Positions 24,201 to 35,680 of a DNA stretch of 64,000 bases are shown here, one piece after another. The notes under the pieces were generated by a model. The model saw only the letters and a list, made by a program, of their open reading frames with translations. It searched no databases and was not told where the DNA came from. Where the stretch lies: contig NC_089855.1 in the NCBI RefSeq assembly GCF_036373705.1, forward strand, positions 3,496,501 through 3,560,500, read 5' to 3'. This DNA comes from Amia ocellicauda (Eukaryota; Chordata; Actinopteri; Amiiformes; Amiidae). Both the position numbers and the translations under genes were made by a program. Positions within the stretch are counted from its first letter, which is position 1. Every line of letters starts with the position of its first letter.

Positions 24201-25500
24201 GTGCAGTCTGCTTCACCCTCTCCGCCTCCTTGCAGGCATTCTCCAGATAGGAGACCACACTCCCCCAGAGGGAGATCCCCTAGGGATAGATGGTCCCAAT
24301 CCCGCTCATCTCGGCGCTGTACTCCACAGCAAGTTTCACCATGCCAGTCCCCTCCCCCTAGAAGGCAAGGGGCACCTCCTTCCTGGAGAGAAGAAGAGGA
24401 GGAGTTTAAGAGCATGATGTTTCGCCAATTTGGGGAAGTGACAGTGACCTTGGCCAGTCAGCAACGCATTCTGAACAACATGTGGGCGTGGCTGCCATCA
24501 GGGGAGGAGGCCCCACTCCCCCCCCAGCTACTGCCGCTGCCTGAGGAGACGCTTTCCCACATGGCTTCATCCTACACTGGGGAGATCGAGGATGCAAGTT
24601 CAGTTTCTGAGCAATTCACGGGCCCGAGCGCAGAGTTCAAGGCGCTGATGAGACATGCAGCAGAGACAGTGGAGATTCCTTGGTCCCATCAGGAGGAGGT
24701 TCCGGGAAATAGACTTATGAGGGAAAAAGCCTCTAGACCCTCAGAAGCCTTGCCCCTCTTCGAGGATTATGTGGATGTTGTCCAGTCCAACTGGAACCAG
24801 CCAGCATCTGCTCCTGTGACTTCCAAGCAGGCAGACGCGCTGTACGCAACGGCGAGTACGGACCAGAAGGGCTGGGATCCTTCCCACCAATAGGAGACTC
24901 AGTGGCCAGACTGGTGCAGGCTAACACATTATTAGGCAAATAACCCCTCAAGAAAGTATATTCCACTGAAACTCCAGCGTTCCGGGCTGCCAACGCACAG
25001 CCCACCCTAGTCCTCTACATGGGACATCTGGCAAGTCAGATGAATGAGTGACATTCTGCGGGAGATGTGGAGGAGCTGGAGCTTGTGTCTGCATATATGA
25101 CAGATTTGCTGCATGAGGGAGGGAATGCCATGGGGAGATCCCTCGCAGCCATGGTAGCAGCCTGACGCCATCTCTGGCTCACGCAGGCCAAGCTCCAGGA
25201 CACAGAGAAGGCGGTGCTTCTCGATGTTCCTATCACCCCCAGCCAGACGTTTGGTGAGACGGTGGACGTCTCCATTGAGCGGTCAACTACAGCAAAGGAG
25301 ACAGCTTCAAAGTATGCAGATCTCTAGCAGGCTAGGAGGCAGCCACAATAGCACCAGTGAAGCTATTAACAGCCCAATGGGCAGTGGCCGAGACCAGCGA
25401 AGCCTCCTCCGAGGCCACAACAGACCAGTGGCCCGCAGCCTGAACAATGCCATCGAAGCCAGCCGCAGGGGAGGGGTAAGAATAGGCTCTCCGCTGTAGA
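24201..25500 (+). pseudogene. DIRS-like gag, second copy
   Basis: The frame 24201-24893 starts with Ser/Pro/Arg-rich sequence. It then has an acidic middle and PLFEDYVDVVQSNWNQP, which resembles the conserved gag region before the LWL helix. After a stop at 24891-24893 the next part reads GRSLAAMVAA, stop, HLWLTQAKLQD and DVPITPSQTFGETVD, parallel to the copies at 14131-14643 and 32071-32352. At least four in-frame stops are present. Frequent CpG-to-TpG type changes fit an old methylated element (inference). Confidence 0.6.
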
Positions 25501-25795
25501 CCTAAGGGCCGAGGAGACCCCCAGCAGCCCCCTACGAAGCCGCAGGGGCATCCCTGAAGGATTCCACTCCAGTCCCTCCAATTCCACTCTGCCCCACCAC
25601 CCCTTCAGGGGGGTGCTGACCACTACTGTCGGATACCCCGAACGGGTCGAAAGCTCTGTCACAGGAAATGTGATGCGGGAGAAAACGAACGATACGACTA
25701 GTGACCGCAGCGGACTCTTGAGCAGGGTTCTACTTGGGATACTTCCTAGTGGATATAACCTATTGTTATTCACCACAGCAAAGCAGCGCAAGTAA

Positions 25796-26068
25796 GGCAA
25801 TGGCCGTGGTGGTGCTACAGTTTAAAACATTTGTGAAGCAAAGAATAAAAACATGTACAATAAAAAACATGACCTAATTTCTGTGTTCTGTCTTATTATT
25901 ATGCATTGGTTTATATCAACATATAATAAAAGCAGGTAATTTAGGGGATGTCAATTTGATATCACTGTTGATATCAATCTAATTTTCATTTTTGACTGTC
26001 ATGTGATATCGTTTTGACACACATCATTGACATCAATTTGATATCTGATTGGTATGTGCCCACTGGGT
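25796..26068. other. AT-rich spacer with GATATC repeats
   Basis: No gene. Four GATATC palindromes lie between about 25958 and 26055, spaced irregularly, ending with ttggtatgtgcccactgggt. This may be the end of a DNA transposon, but the partner end was not found. Confidence 0.4.
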
Positions 26069-26280
26069 AAGGACTGGTTTAATAAATGCGTCCATAAACA
26101 CCATGACTGAAACGTGCACACTTAAATTATAACCTGGTATATTGTAGCTGTTGTTACTGTATGATTAATTGTGAAGTATTCTGTTTCAACTGTAACTTGC
26201 CTTGGTTAGGAATGTCTGCTAAGTTAATTACAAATAGTTTTGCAATTTAAAAGACATATCTACTAGCACATATATTGATG
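26069..26280. mobile_element. fragment of the Harbinger-type MITE
   Basis: It starts aaggactggtttaataaatg and matches the interior of the element at 6737-7987 (about 7333-7600), with substitutions and small gaps. No terminal repeat is present. Confidence 0.7.

Positions 26281-26346
<66 letters not shown>
26277..26346. repeat. (AAT)n microsatellite
   Basis: About 23 uninterrupted AAT/ATA units, directly downstream of the OR2 3' flank. Confidence 0.97.
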
Positions 26347-26348
<2 letters not shown>

Positions 26349-26479
26349 AAATAGCAAATATTTATTAAAAAAACACGTACAATAAAAACATGTTTTTAAA
26401 CCCCTTTGTTGAGGGATTTACAGAGGCATTGGGTTGGTCACTGCTCTGGAATGGACATAGAGAATCTAGAGAATGAGTT

Positions 26480-27457
26480 TTATTTGGCAACCCTGACAGT
26501 GTTCTTGGCATCGTGTGGAAGGACAGACTTGAGTCCAAAGTACCTCTGAGCTGCTGCCTTGATCTTCTCATTCCTTAAGCTGTAGATGATGGGGTTGACC
26601 AAGGGGGTGAGGAAGTAGTACACCGCACCGATGAAAATACGTCCAATGGGGGAAATGCTGTCCACTCTCAGCCCAATATACACCACAGCCTCAGAGACAT
26701 AGTACAGCACCACCACCACTATGTGGGAGGAGCACATGTAGAAGGCCTTCTTCCGGCTCTCCATGGATCTCATTTTCACCACCGATATTATGATCCTGCA
26801 GTAGGACCACAACACAAAAAAAAAGGACACCCAAACACACCCCATGGCAATCAACAGGGCAAAATTCACCTGGGCTGTCACATCAGCACAGGCTAGAGAC
26901 ATTACAGTGGGGTAGTCACAGAAACAATGTAAGACATAGTTGGAGGTACAGAATGGCACTGAACTGGCCAGGACCACAGATACCAGGGGGACAAGGAAGC
27001 CCACTGCCCAGACTGTGGCCATCATCATGAAGCACAACCTGGTGCTGATGACAGCGTTATAATGCAGCGGCTTCACCACGGCCACGTACCGGTCGTAAGC
27101 CATAGCCGCCATGAGGAATACTTCAGTGGCACAGAAAGAAATGAAAAAGTACATCTGCAGAAAGCAGCCTGTGAAGGAGATGCTGTTGTGGCCCAGCAGC
27201 ACCGCCAGCAGTTTGGGTGTGATGGTAATGGTCAGCAGCACATCCAGGACAGCCAGGTTCCACAGGAAGATGTACATGGGTGTGTGGAGCCGGGGGTCAA
27301 GGGACACCAGCACCACGATCAGCAGGTTCCCCAGGATGGTAGCCAGGAAGAGGAGGAGGAAGATGAAGAAGAGTATGGTGTAGTGCTCCTGCAGGCCTGG
27401 CACTCCCACAATGATGAACTGGGAAGCAGAGGGCAGGGAGGTGTTGGGGTCGCTCAT
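26480..27457 (-). CDS. olfactory receptor, intact (OR2)
   Basis: A complete 325-residue rhodopsin-like odorant receptor. It would act as a G-protein-coupled sensor in the membrane of olfactory neurons; the ligand is unknown. The N terminus is short, with an NTS glycosylation sequon at residue 5. TM1 contains GN at 43-44, HTPMY spans 58-62, a conserved Cys starts TM3 near 98, and TM3 ends MAYDRYVAVVKPLHYN. ECL2 carries several Cys residues (FCTSNYVLHCFCDYP). TM6 opens KAFYMCSSH and TM7 ends PLVNPIIYSLRN. The ATG is supported by conservation with the paralogues and by a splice acceptor 20 bases upstream. The stop overlaps AATAAA. Its upstream region is displaced by about 3 kb of inserted DNA. 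The subfamily cannot be fixed without a tree. Confidence 0.97.
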   Translation of the reverse strand: MSDPNTSLPSASQFIIVGVPGLQEHYTILFFIFLLLFLATILGNLLIVVLVSLDPRLHTPMYIFLWNLAVLDVLLTITITPKLLAVLLGHNSISFTGCFLQMYFFISFCATEVFLMAAMAYDRYVAVVKPLHYNAVISTRLCFMMMATVWAVGFLVPLVSVVLASSVPFCTSNYVLHCFCDYPTVMSLACADVTAQVNFALLIAMGCVWVSFFFVLWSYCRIIISVVKMRSMESRKKAFYMCSSHIVVVVLYYVSEAVVYIGLRVDSISPIGRIFIGAVYYFLTPLVNPIIYSLRNEKIKAAAQRYFGLKSVLPHDAKNTVRVAK

Positions 27458-27477
27458 GACTCAGCGCCACACGGGGT

Positions 27478-27510
27478 CTGTGAAGAGAGGATGGGCAGCT
27501 GGGAGGGCAG
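27478..27510 (-). promoter_or_regulatory. conserved splice acceptor upstream of OR2 ATG
   Basis: The minus strand ends its pyrimidine tract with cctctcttcacag, AG placed 20 bases before the ATG, exactly as in the other ORs. Confidence 0.65.
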
Positions 27511-27529
27511 CGGGACACTGGCTTAGTTA

Positions 27530-28417
27530 TGAAGACCTATTACCCGGCTTTTGAGAGTCAGCATTTTGTGACCATTTGCTCCCAGCAACTGTGCTGTGCT
27601 AACGAAATGAAAAATTCAAATTTCTTCAAACTGGACGCACACGGGTGAGTAAGCAATCAGGCTAAATTGCCAAAATACTGAAGTATCCCTTTAAGACATT
27701 AATAAAATGCTTTATTAATACTTAAACTTCTATTTATATACTGTACTGGTAAAAAGAATCATAGGATTGATCTACACAACTAGTTTAAATCTGTTGCATA
27801 TCATTTCAAGCAATAGCCCTTCTTTATCTGTAATTTAGGTCTTTCACCTACAACATCTGATAATTTTTTTAACTTGTTCTCTCACTTCTCATGATGTATA
27901 CGTTTATTTATTTATAGCTGAAAGCTTTTAAATTGCACATTAAACAAGGGTAAGGTTACATTGAAACATCTGCATGTTGCAACACGATGTTGCATAGCTT
28001 ATCTATTTGTTTTGAAATTGTATAGCCTTCCCTTTTTCCCTCTAAAGTTTTACATTTTTGGATACTTTCGCAGAGAAGCTCATCTTCGTGGTTGGCGTGT
28101 CGTTGGTTAGACACATTCTTAATTCTTAATGGGTTCTTCAAACACAATTATTCATACAAGTAAACTAATAATACACATCAAATACACCTACAAGGGACGA
28201 TCAGAATATTTAATTGTACTGAAATGTCATTGTATCGAAAGAGTACTCATTACTATTGACAATGGGTTAGACCTTAGACATATTTATATATTTTCCTTAT
28301 TGTGAGATGTTTGTTTTAATGAGATGCTACCTGTATTTTATATTTATAAAATACAGGTAATGTGACCTAACATCTTGTCTGCATTCGGCTTTTACACTCC
28401 AGGATGTAGACCTCATA
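27530..28417. other. intergenic, no gene seen
   Basis: Similarity with the other OR upstream regions stops near 27530, so this is foreign DNA inserted between OR2 and its ancestral upstream sequence, which resumes near 30790. No family was recognised. Confidence 0.5.
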
Positions 28418-29265
28418 CACCGATCAGCCATAACATTATGACCACTGACAGGTGAAGTGAACAACACTGATAATCTCGTTATCATGGCACCTGTCAGTGG
28501 GTGGGATAGATTAGACGGCAAGTGAACATTTTGTCCTCAAAGTTGATGTGTTAGAAGCAGGAAAAATGGGCAAGCATCAGGATCTGAGGTACTTTGACAA
28601 GGGCCAAATTGTGATGGCTAGACGACTGGGTCAGAGCATCTCCAAAACTGCAGCTCTTGTGGGGTGTTCCCGGTCTGCAGTGGTCAGTACCTATCAAAAG
28701 TGGTGCAAGGAAGGAAAAGCGGTGAACCAGTGACAGGGTCATGGGCGGCCAAGGCTCATTGATGCACGTGGGGAGCTACTGTAGCTCAAATGTAGCTGAA
28801 AAAGTGAATGCTGGTTCTGATAGAAAGGTGTCAGAACACACAGTGCATCACAGTTTGTTGCGTATGGGGCTGCGTAGCCGCAGACCAGTCAGGGTGCCCA
28901 TGCTGACCCCTGTGCACTGCCGAAAGCGCCTACAATGGACACGTGAGCATCAGAACTGGACCACGGGGCAATGGAAGAAGGTGGCCTGGTCTGATGAATC
29001 ACGAGTTCAAGGTGTTGACTTGGCCTCTCAATCCAATCGAGCATCTGTGGGATGTGCTGGAAAAACAAGTCCGATCCATGGAGGCCCCACCTCGCAACTT
29101 ACAGGACTTAAAGGATCTGCTGCTAACGTCTTGGTGCCAGATACCACAGCACACCTTCAGAGGTCTAGTGGAGTCCATGCCTCGACGGGTCAGGGCTGTT
29201 TTGGTGGCAAAAGGGGGACCTACACAATATTAGGCAGGTGGTCATAATGTTATGGCTGATCGTTG
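28418..29265 (+). mobile_element. Tc1-like element, family J, internally deleted
   Basis: The TIRs are caccgatcagccataacatt at the left and the inverted match at the right, with TA on both sides. This terminal sequence is widespread in fish and other aquatic vertebrates. The length is 848 bases, far below a full Tc1. Confidence 0.9.
28566..29233 (+). pseudogene. Tc1-like transposase remnant, family J
   Basis: [20 protein letters not shown] starts a helix-turn-helix that ends at a TGA near 28733. A later piece (28943-29233) goes straight from the first catalytic region (GLMNHEF, corresponding to SDES) to NPIEHLWDVLEKQVRSME, so the segment with the second Asp has been deleted. It finishes GLVESMPRRVRAVLVAKGG. 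Confidence 0.85.
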
Positions 29266-29269
29266 TATA

Positions 29270-29444
29270 TTGTATACACTTGTGTAAATTGAAATTTGTA
29301 AAATGTATTATGGTTTGAATTGCACTGTAATTTGTAAATTGGAATTTGTAATGTTTTATGCCTTGAACTGTACTGTATTGTTGCACTTTGTATTGCACTT
29401 ATATCTTGTAAGTCACCCTGTATAAGGGCGTCTGCTAAGAGATA

Positions 29445-29505
<61 letters not shown>

Positions 29506-29510
29506 TGTCA
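29270..29510. repeat. LINE/SINE-type 3' tail plus (AAT)n
   Basis: The phrase gtcaccctgtataagggcgt ctgctaa, split here for length, is the well-known tail shared by L2-like LINEs and V-SINEs of fishes. An (AAT)n tract follows at 29444-29504. A second copy lies at 61880-62028. No RT or tRNA-like head was found. Confidence 0.6.
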
Positions 29511-30659
29511 AAAGTGAGAGAGTCTAAAATGCATAATGTAATGCTTAACATAGCTTCATGTGCTTTAATCTTTTTAAAGTTTGTACTTCCTAATGCTACC
29601 AATAAAAGATGGACATATTTAAGTAACATGAACAATATAATAATGACATATATTATTAGCATCATGATGTTCACTTTTTCTCCAATAAATTAAGAATGTG
29701 TTTTGTAACATCGGTGAATGTGGAGCTGCTGTACATTTTTCCTTGAATGGTTTTCCAATAGAGGATAATCTGTTTAATATAATAATGACATCAAGCGCTG
29801 TGCTTAGTGTACTTACATGATCATTATTACTCCTCCTCAATTTCTTAGCAGACACTTACAATTGTTACGAGATATCACATTATGTTTTACATAGCTGGGC
29901 ATTTACTGAAACAATCTAAGTAAAGTTTCTTGCTCAAAGGTACAACAGCTGTGGCCCCCCACCTGGGATTGAGTTTACAACCCTGTGCTTCAGAGCCCAG
30001 GCCCTAACCACTACTCCACACATTATTGTTTTTTTTGTTATTAACCAATTTGACTTAACACAATCAATATCAACTTCACGTTAAGCCCAATATAGTTAAC
30101 TACATTAAGTGCACCACACGCTTGGCTACAGGGCTTAACAAGATATATATGGTTTTAATATCACTTTAAACATAAGTCTTTGGTGTATCAGCCTGGATGG
30201 TATCAGTCATGTAAGTCTGGATATAAATGATTACCATTTATTTACAGTTAACCATGTTAAGCGATTTCTACATTAAGCATTTTAGACTCTTCCGTTAAAA
30301 GCTAATAATTCTTTTCACAATGTTGTGTATAGATCAATATATTTATACATAATTATTATTTAAATTGACTGTTTCAGTGCATGTTGGAATACTCCATATT
30401 ATCAGGGTTCAATGACTACCTAAACAATACTATAACCTTAACAAATAGAAATTCTATTAAATCGTTACGGTCTTTCATCTTTGCAGCGTCACTATTACAG
30501 TTTGGTATCCAGGCCAGTTCGTTTTCACTTCCATGTAGTAAAAAAATATGAAACCAAATTACGAGAATAACCTCACTCTCAAGATCCTTCATTATTGTCA
30601 TGTGAAAAACCCGACTATCTTTTAATGTCAGGCACACGACTCTTGACTTCCACAGCGTG
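29511..30659. other. AT-rich intergenic
   Basis: No gene was seen. A dispersed repeat fragment at 29905-30025 (ttgctcaaaggtacaacagc) matches the one at 19136-19225. The remainder is unique-looking AT-rich sequence. Confidence 0.5.
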
Positions 30660-30767
30660 TGACGTCATTTACCTGAGCAGAATCACGCAACCTGTACCAG
30701 GCCAGCTCAGCTTGGTTCCGGCTTCGTTCTGGGTCGGGTTGGTTGTGTCAGTGGAAAAGGGACAGAA
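30660..30767. mobile_element. MITE end (hAT- or Harbinger-like)
   Basis: The stretch ending tgtgtcagtggaaaaggg is GC-rich and reads like the right terminal region of a DNA-transposon MITE; gccagtggaa also ends the element at 7987. The left end could not be located. It may have brought in part of the DNA that separates OR2 from its upstream region. Confidence 0.35.
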
Positions 30768-30789
30768 GTAAACATTGAACAAGAAAAGA

Positions 30790-30954
30790 ACCAGACATTA
30801 TGTTGCTTTGATTTTAATCTGTGTTTTCAATTGTATAATACAATGCAAACTGTATAACAGGTGCTCATTGAATATATTTAAAATCATTTTTTAAAGCACA
30901 TGAATCAAATATATTCCTATATTACTTTTACATGCACAGTTATTATTATTATTA

Positions 30955-31020
<66 letters not shown>

Positions 31021-31122
31021 TTGCATTTCACAGAGCAAAATAATGATTTTCATCAATAAATTATGCATTTCTTGAAAACATGAGGGTCAGATGTATTCAC
31101 ACCTATTCCTTTAAATAAAATT

Positions 31123-31181
<59 letters not shown>

Positions 31182-31393
31182 AAAGGAATAGGAAAACATA
31201 ATTCATTAATGTGATCTAAGTTATTATGAATATATTATAAACAGACTTCATTGAATAACATCAATTATCCATTGAGAAGGAATGGGATGAAACTAAATCT
31301 GAGTAATTCTGTGGTAGAATCTGGATTTAAAAGTATTTTAAAAGAAGTTCAAACCTTCAGAAGTCAGTTCGTGTCTGTGTCTCTCAGTGTGGA
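30790..31393. repeat. ancestral OR upstream region, copy of unit 2
   Basis: Phrases such as ttgctttgattttaatctgt, ttcaattgtataat and tctgtggtagaatctggatt recur upstream of OR3 (38860-39780), OR4 (46790-49740) and OR5 (63700 onward). An (ATT)n microsatellite (about 30940-31020) and an (AT)n tract (about 31130-31178) lie inside. No coding. Confidence 0.7.
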
Positions 31394-31414
31394 GTGACGC
31401 TCAGTGCCAGGTAC

Positions 31415-31490
31415 CTGGGCTGTGTGTCTGTTCCCTTCAGCTCCAGTCACAGCTCTTCTGGACCAGACTCTTCACCTGTCGTTTTTTATG
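31415..31490 (-). promoter_or_regulatory. candidate OR leader promoter/exon, unit 2
   Basis: A block of about 190 bases (31394-31580) is highly conserved with 39840-40030 and 49800-49990. On the minus strand it has cataaaaaa at 31483-31490 as a TATA-like box. About 70 bases downstream is a cagcccag|gtacct junction that could be a splice donor ending at 31415. The next conserved acceptor on that strand is the one before OR2. No transcript evidence. Confidence 0.3.
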
Positions 31491-31579
31491 GGCGTCCTCT
31501 CGCGTTGACCCCAGAGGCTGCTGTCTGCAGTGCTACTGTCTTTATTAACCCTCAGAGAGACACAGAGAAGGGGAGCACC

Positions 31580-32039
31580 AAAGGGATCAGACTCACAGGG
31601 CTTATAGTGAGAAAAACACTTAGAAAACACTTTTATCAGTTCCTGGAGCATTTTGGTGGAAATAGGCTCCTGTGTGCAATCAGTCACTTGGCCCAAACCC
31701 TGTTTAGCCCAAGTACACTGCACACTGTAGAGACGCCCTCTTTACCTTTTCAATGAGACATGAGAGCCTTACTGTTGCTGTTTTTTGAAAGCTTTTCACA
31801 CAATAGCCTGCTGCTGACGCAATTATTTCTGTCTATATATATACCCCTGCAGCCTCAGGGCCACGTGCGACACAGTTTCCCTGCTTCTTCTACACTGCCA
31901 GTGTACACTGTTGTATTCCTCGAGGCTTCAGGCGGAGAGCATGACTCCAACACACCTGGAGAGGAGACAGCAGCCCTCTCCAGAATTAATTTGGCAACCC
32001 CATTTGCTTGTTCTCTCACAGCTTTCACTCACTGACTTA
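31580..32039. other. OR upstream unit remainder, no gene
   Basis: The first 110 bases still resemble 50090-50140 (aacacttttatcagttcctg). The rest shows no feature that I can name. Confidence 0.5.
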
Positions 32040-32352
32040 AGAACTTAAGAACATACAGAACAGTTCCAGCTTGCTGGCGGTGTATGTGGTGGGATCTGCA
32101 GAGAACCATAAGGCATATTTTACCCCAGAGGTCATGCCAGAGATTGCTGGAGCTACCAACTTCATTGTGGAGCTCATGATGTATTTGTTGCGTGCATCTG
32201 GCCATTCACTGGTGACCCTAGTTGCTACCAAGCTCCAACTGTGGCTTTCTCACGACAGATTGCCTGAGAAGGACAAGCCACACCTCCTTGTTGCCCCTTT
32301 CACTCCTGGCTTAACTTTTGGTCCTGCATTTGTCCTTCCTGTTTGTATTTAG
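32040..32352 (+). pseudogene. DIRS-like gag fragment, third copy
   Basis: The frame 32071-32352 reads LAVYVVGSAENHKAYFTPEV, then HSLVTLVATKLQLWLSHDRL and LVAPFTPGLTFGPAF. Helix, LWL and APF.PG.TFGP match the gag-like copies at 14131-14643 and 25081-25330. It is a short internal fragment. Confidence 0.6.
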
Positions 32353-33544
32353 CAAATTAAGCCTCCAGAGCCTCTCTGTGTCACACTTTTTGCCCAACAT
32401 TTGATACTGTATCATGTCAATAAGCCACTGGAGTTGATGGGTTTCCATCTGCATTTCCTTTGCCCTGTGCAGGCAGTACAATGTTATGTTGACACTCTAT
32501 TTGTCAGACTGATCAACTCTATGCCATGCTGCCCTAGTTTTGGGGCCTGTCTCACTGGATTGTGGAGATGCTTGCCCTGGCTTAAGAGGCAGCTGGCCTC
32601 CGGGTACCAGAGCAGCTAGTGGCGCATCCCCACGTGGCATGGCTACTTCACGGGTGCTTTTTTGGGGGTTTTATCTGAGGTTTTACCTGAGGCTATCAAT
32701 CAATCAATCAATCAATTTTTATTTGTATAGTGCCCTTTGCAGGGTAGCCACAGAGCACTTTACAGAGTGGTAAACACAAGTACAGCAAAATCAAAGAATA
32801 CATAAATAATACAATAAAATAAATAAATATAGACCTTGAACAGTTGAGATGATCTAAAAGAAAGTTAACAAACATTAAATAAATAAACCATTAGGCACGG
32901 AGAAAAAAGAAACAAAAACTCCTATAGATGGCATGTAGAAGAAATTGAATCTCTGGGGGTGCACAGCTTAAGGCCTAGGCAAAATGGTTGCCTCCCCTCC
33001 AGGCAATGTAGTTGTTACAGCAGCAAGGAGATCAGGAAGCTCTTAACCGGTGCTGCTGGCCGTGGTCTTCCCTCTGGTGGGGGCCTCTCACCGACCCTCG
33101 GGGGCTATGCCACACATTTCTACCCATTTTTCAAGCTGGATGTGCTGAGAGCTGCTTCATCCCTGACAGTGCATGAGTTAGCTTCTGATAGACGGGCAGA
33201 GCAGGTTTGAGTTTCTCTGTGCTCATTTTCTGGACGAATGGGAGGGAGGGGTTAAGTTCCATGTAATCTCATATGGAACATTTTTCTATCCAAGCTGCCT
33301 ATAGACAGTTTGTGTGTCACACAAACAGCACCTTCATTTTTCCTGTTTGTTTAAACAGTGACGCCCACACCAGAACTGTCTCTTTGCCATTTCACCTTGG
33401 GATCCTCAGGTTGTATCAAGCAAAGCTCTCTAATATTCTATTAATACACCTTGACCTAGCACTGAACGCGTTCCGGCTGCTCCTCACTCATGTGGCTCAC
33501 TAATTTATATATAATGTGAGCCACCTCATGGATCAGCCTGTAAG
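32353..33544. other. mixed repeat region, no gene
   Basis: At 32694-32940 a (TCAA)n tract and caatttttatttgtatagtg form the 3' end of a common dispersed retroelement. The GC-richer part at 32940-33220 may be retroelement coding relic but gives no readable motif. A short imperfect inverted repeat (catgtggctcac and gtgagccacctcatg) lies at 33489-33530. Confidence 0.45.
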
Positions 33545-33825
33545 ATATTATTTGTTAGAATGTATTTTTCTATGGGAAATTCTCTTCTATCTGGTTCGGT
33601 AGAGGAAACAGACTTCCTTCCTTTTATCTAAGCTCACTGGTAGCCTCTGGTAGCCCCTGGTAACCTTATCTGTATGTTCAGAAGACCAAAAGGGACCTGT
33701 CCTCTTATTGACTCCTAGCCAAATTCGAAATGACCCCCACTTCTAAATTACTTTAGCATAAGGCACCCAAGTCATGGTGATGACAAAATGCTATTGGTTG
33801 GAAGGAAACTTTATAAAACTTCTTC
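33545..33825 (-). repeat. DIRS-associated repeat, inverted partner of 18405-18683
   Basis: This is the reverse complement of the 18.4 kb repeat over about 280 bases. On the plus strand it ends with a TATA-like aactttataaaact near 33807, followed by a purine-rich leader, which would suit a retroelement terminal promoter. Confidence 0.6.
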
Positions 33826-34299
33826 ATTCTTCAACGAGCAACAAGAAAGAGCTGGAGGGAGACAGAGAGAGGCACACCACTTCCTGCCTGACCAGACTGA
33901 CCTAAAGCTGTCCTGCGAGAGGAGAAAGGAGAAACCGGGTATTATCTGTTTCTTACTGTAATCCAGCAGAAGCTTAATATTACTTATTTTCAGTAATATA
34001 ATTGAATGATATTAGTTTCCTATTTTTGTCATAAACAAATGATTATTGCACATTAGTGACTTGACCGCATTTTGCCTCTAAAAAGAATCTTAAAAGAGAA
34101 ACCAATTGACCTATGAGTTTTCAGTTCAACTATTTATTTAGATTGACTGAAAATCCAAGCATTCAAATTCTCTTACAAGCCACTAGTAGGAGCTTATGGG
34201 GGTCTGGAAGACGGCTGACCAGACCCAGCACACCTCATGGGATGGATCATTACTGGCCCTGGAATCAGCCTGCCCTAATTAAGGCATAATTGGGTTATA
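33826..34299. other. intergenic, no gene seen
   Basis: No coding frame or repeat family was recognised. Similarity to the segmental duplication begins near 34300. Confidence 0.4.
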
Positions 34300-34390
34300 G
34301 GTTACAGACGTGAATACAGGTGTGTTTTGATTTCGTGTTTTTTTTTCCATTTATTTTGAGGAGAGACTGGGTGCAACTTTTAACCAGTTG

Positions 34391-34437
<47 letters not shown>

Positions 34438-34704
34438 GTTTTTTGGTAATGCTCCCTAGTTTTTGTCATTTAAAAAAGAGACAACTACAAAATAAAACCA
34501 GTCCCCATTCTTTCACTCCTGTGTTTGCCTCCACTGTGTTCTGCCCTGGAAGCTGTGCTTGCAGTCTGATAGCTCACAATATAAATATATATGTAAATTG
34601 ATAAGGAATTATATAAGGCCTCCAAACAGGTATACTGCATGATACAATTAAGCAATGCTCTGTGGCAAAAATGCTGAGCAGGCCCAGTTGACCTCGAATT
34701 TGAA

Positions 34705-35093
34705 TCATGATGGTCCCTTACCCCAAAGGGGTTATTTTGCAATTTCTGCAGGAGCTTCTGAATGAGGGCAGGTCCCCATCCACGCTCAAGGTGTACCTGG
34801 TGGCCAACTCCACATGGTACATACGGATTGATGGCAAGCCGGCTGGGTCCCACTTTTTGGCCTCGCAAGTTTTGGAAGGACTGCGCAGGCTTTGACCTGC
34901 TCACACTCTTTCCCTGCCTGCATGGTGCCCTGATGTAGTGCTGGAAGCAAATTCTGAGGCCCCATTCGAACCAGTACAATCAGCTGACCTAAAGATAGTG
35001 TAGCTGATGACGGCGTTTCTTCTGGCGATTACATCTGCCAAACGCATGAGGAAGTTACATGCCCTGTCTATATGCTTTGCGGGGGATGAGTCA
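34705..35093 (+). pseudogene. DIRS-like tyrosine recombinase fragment, duplicated copy
   Basis: The same recombinase piece as at 1015-1412 (ILQFLQELLNEGRSPSTLKV). It carries a TGA at 34893-34895 that copy 1 does not have, and a 3-base difference after VANS. Both copies lack the catalytic C-terminal half. Confidence 0.7.
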
Positions 35094-35680
35094 GTTAGCA
35101 AGTGATTAGGCCTAGTAACATAGTATGATATCAATACAGAACGAAAGGTATCCTTGTTGAATTTGAACTGTAGCGGCAAGTGTAAAAACAGTCAATCAGA
35201 CTCAGCTTTGTTTGTTTAATATTGTGTATTTGGCATCCAATCACTGATATTACTTTTTAAAATACATATCTAGTATCAAGGGCAGACTTACACCTGGTCA
35301 CGTGAAGAAAATCTAATTGCAATATTATTTATTTGCTTTTTATTAAGTAAGGATCTGTATACAGGGTGTTTGTGTGTCAGTGTGAGAGTGTTTGTGTTTG
35401 TGTGTGGGTGTGTGTCTGTGAATGTGTGTGTCACTTAATACAATGTGATGCTGGTGCTTTGTTTTATATGTGGGGACATGAACACAGGGGGACGTTCTAC
35501 ATAAGTTGAACTGGTTGACCTACATGGCTGCATCCGCACCTGAGTTTATACAGGGAAACCAGCACACGTCATCTGGTTCTGTCTTTGCAAAACGTGTTTT
35601 TAAGTTTCCTTCCTTTTCTGTTGAAGGATTTACAGAGGCGTTAACTTGTAAATGGACATAAAGAATCCAGAGAATTTGTG

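Noticed and set aside
27062-27526. Plus-strand ORFs antisense to OR2 (and similar ones opposite OR4 and OR5)
   Set aside because: They are His/Gln- and Arg-rich frames fully inside the receptor exon, and they recur only because the sense strand is conserved.
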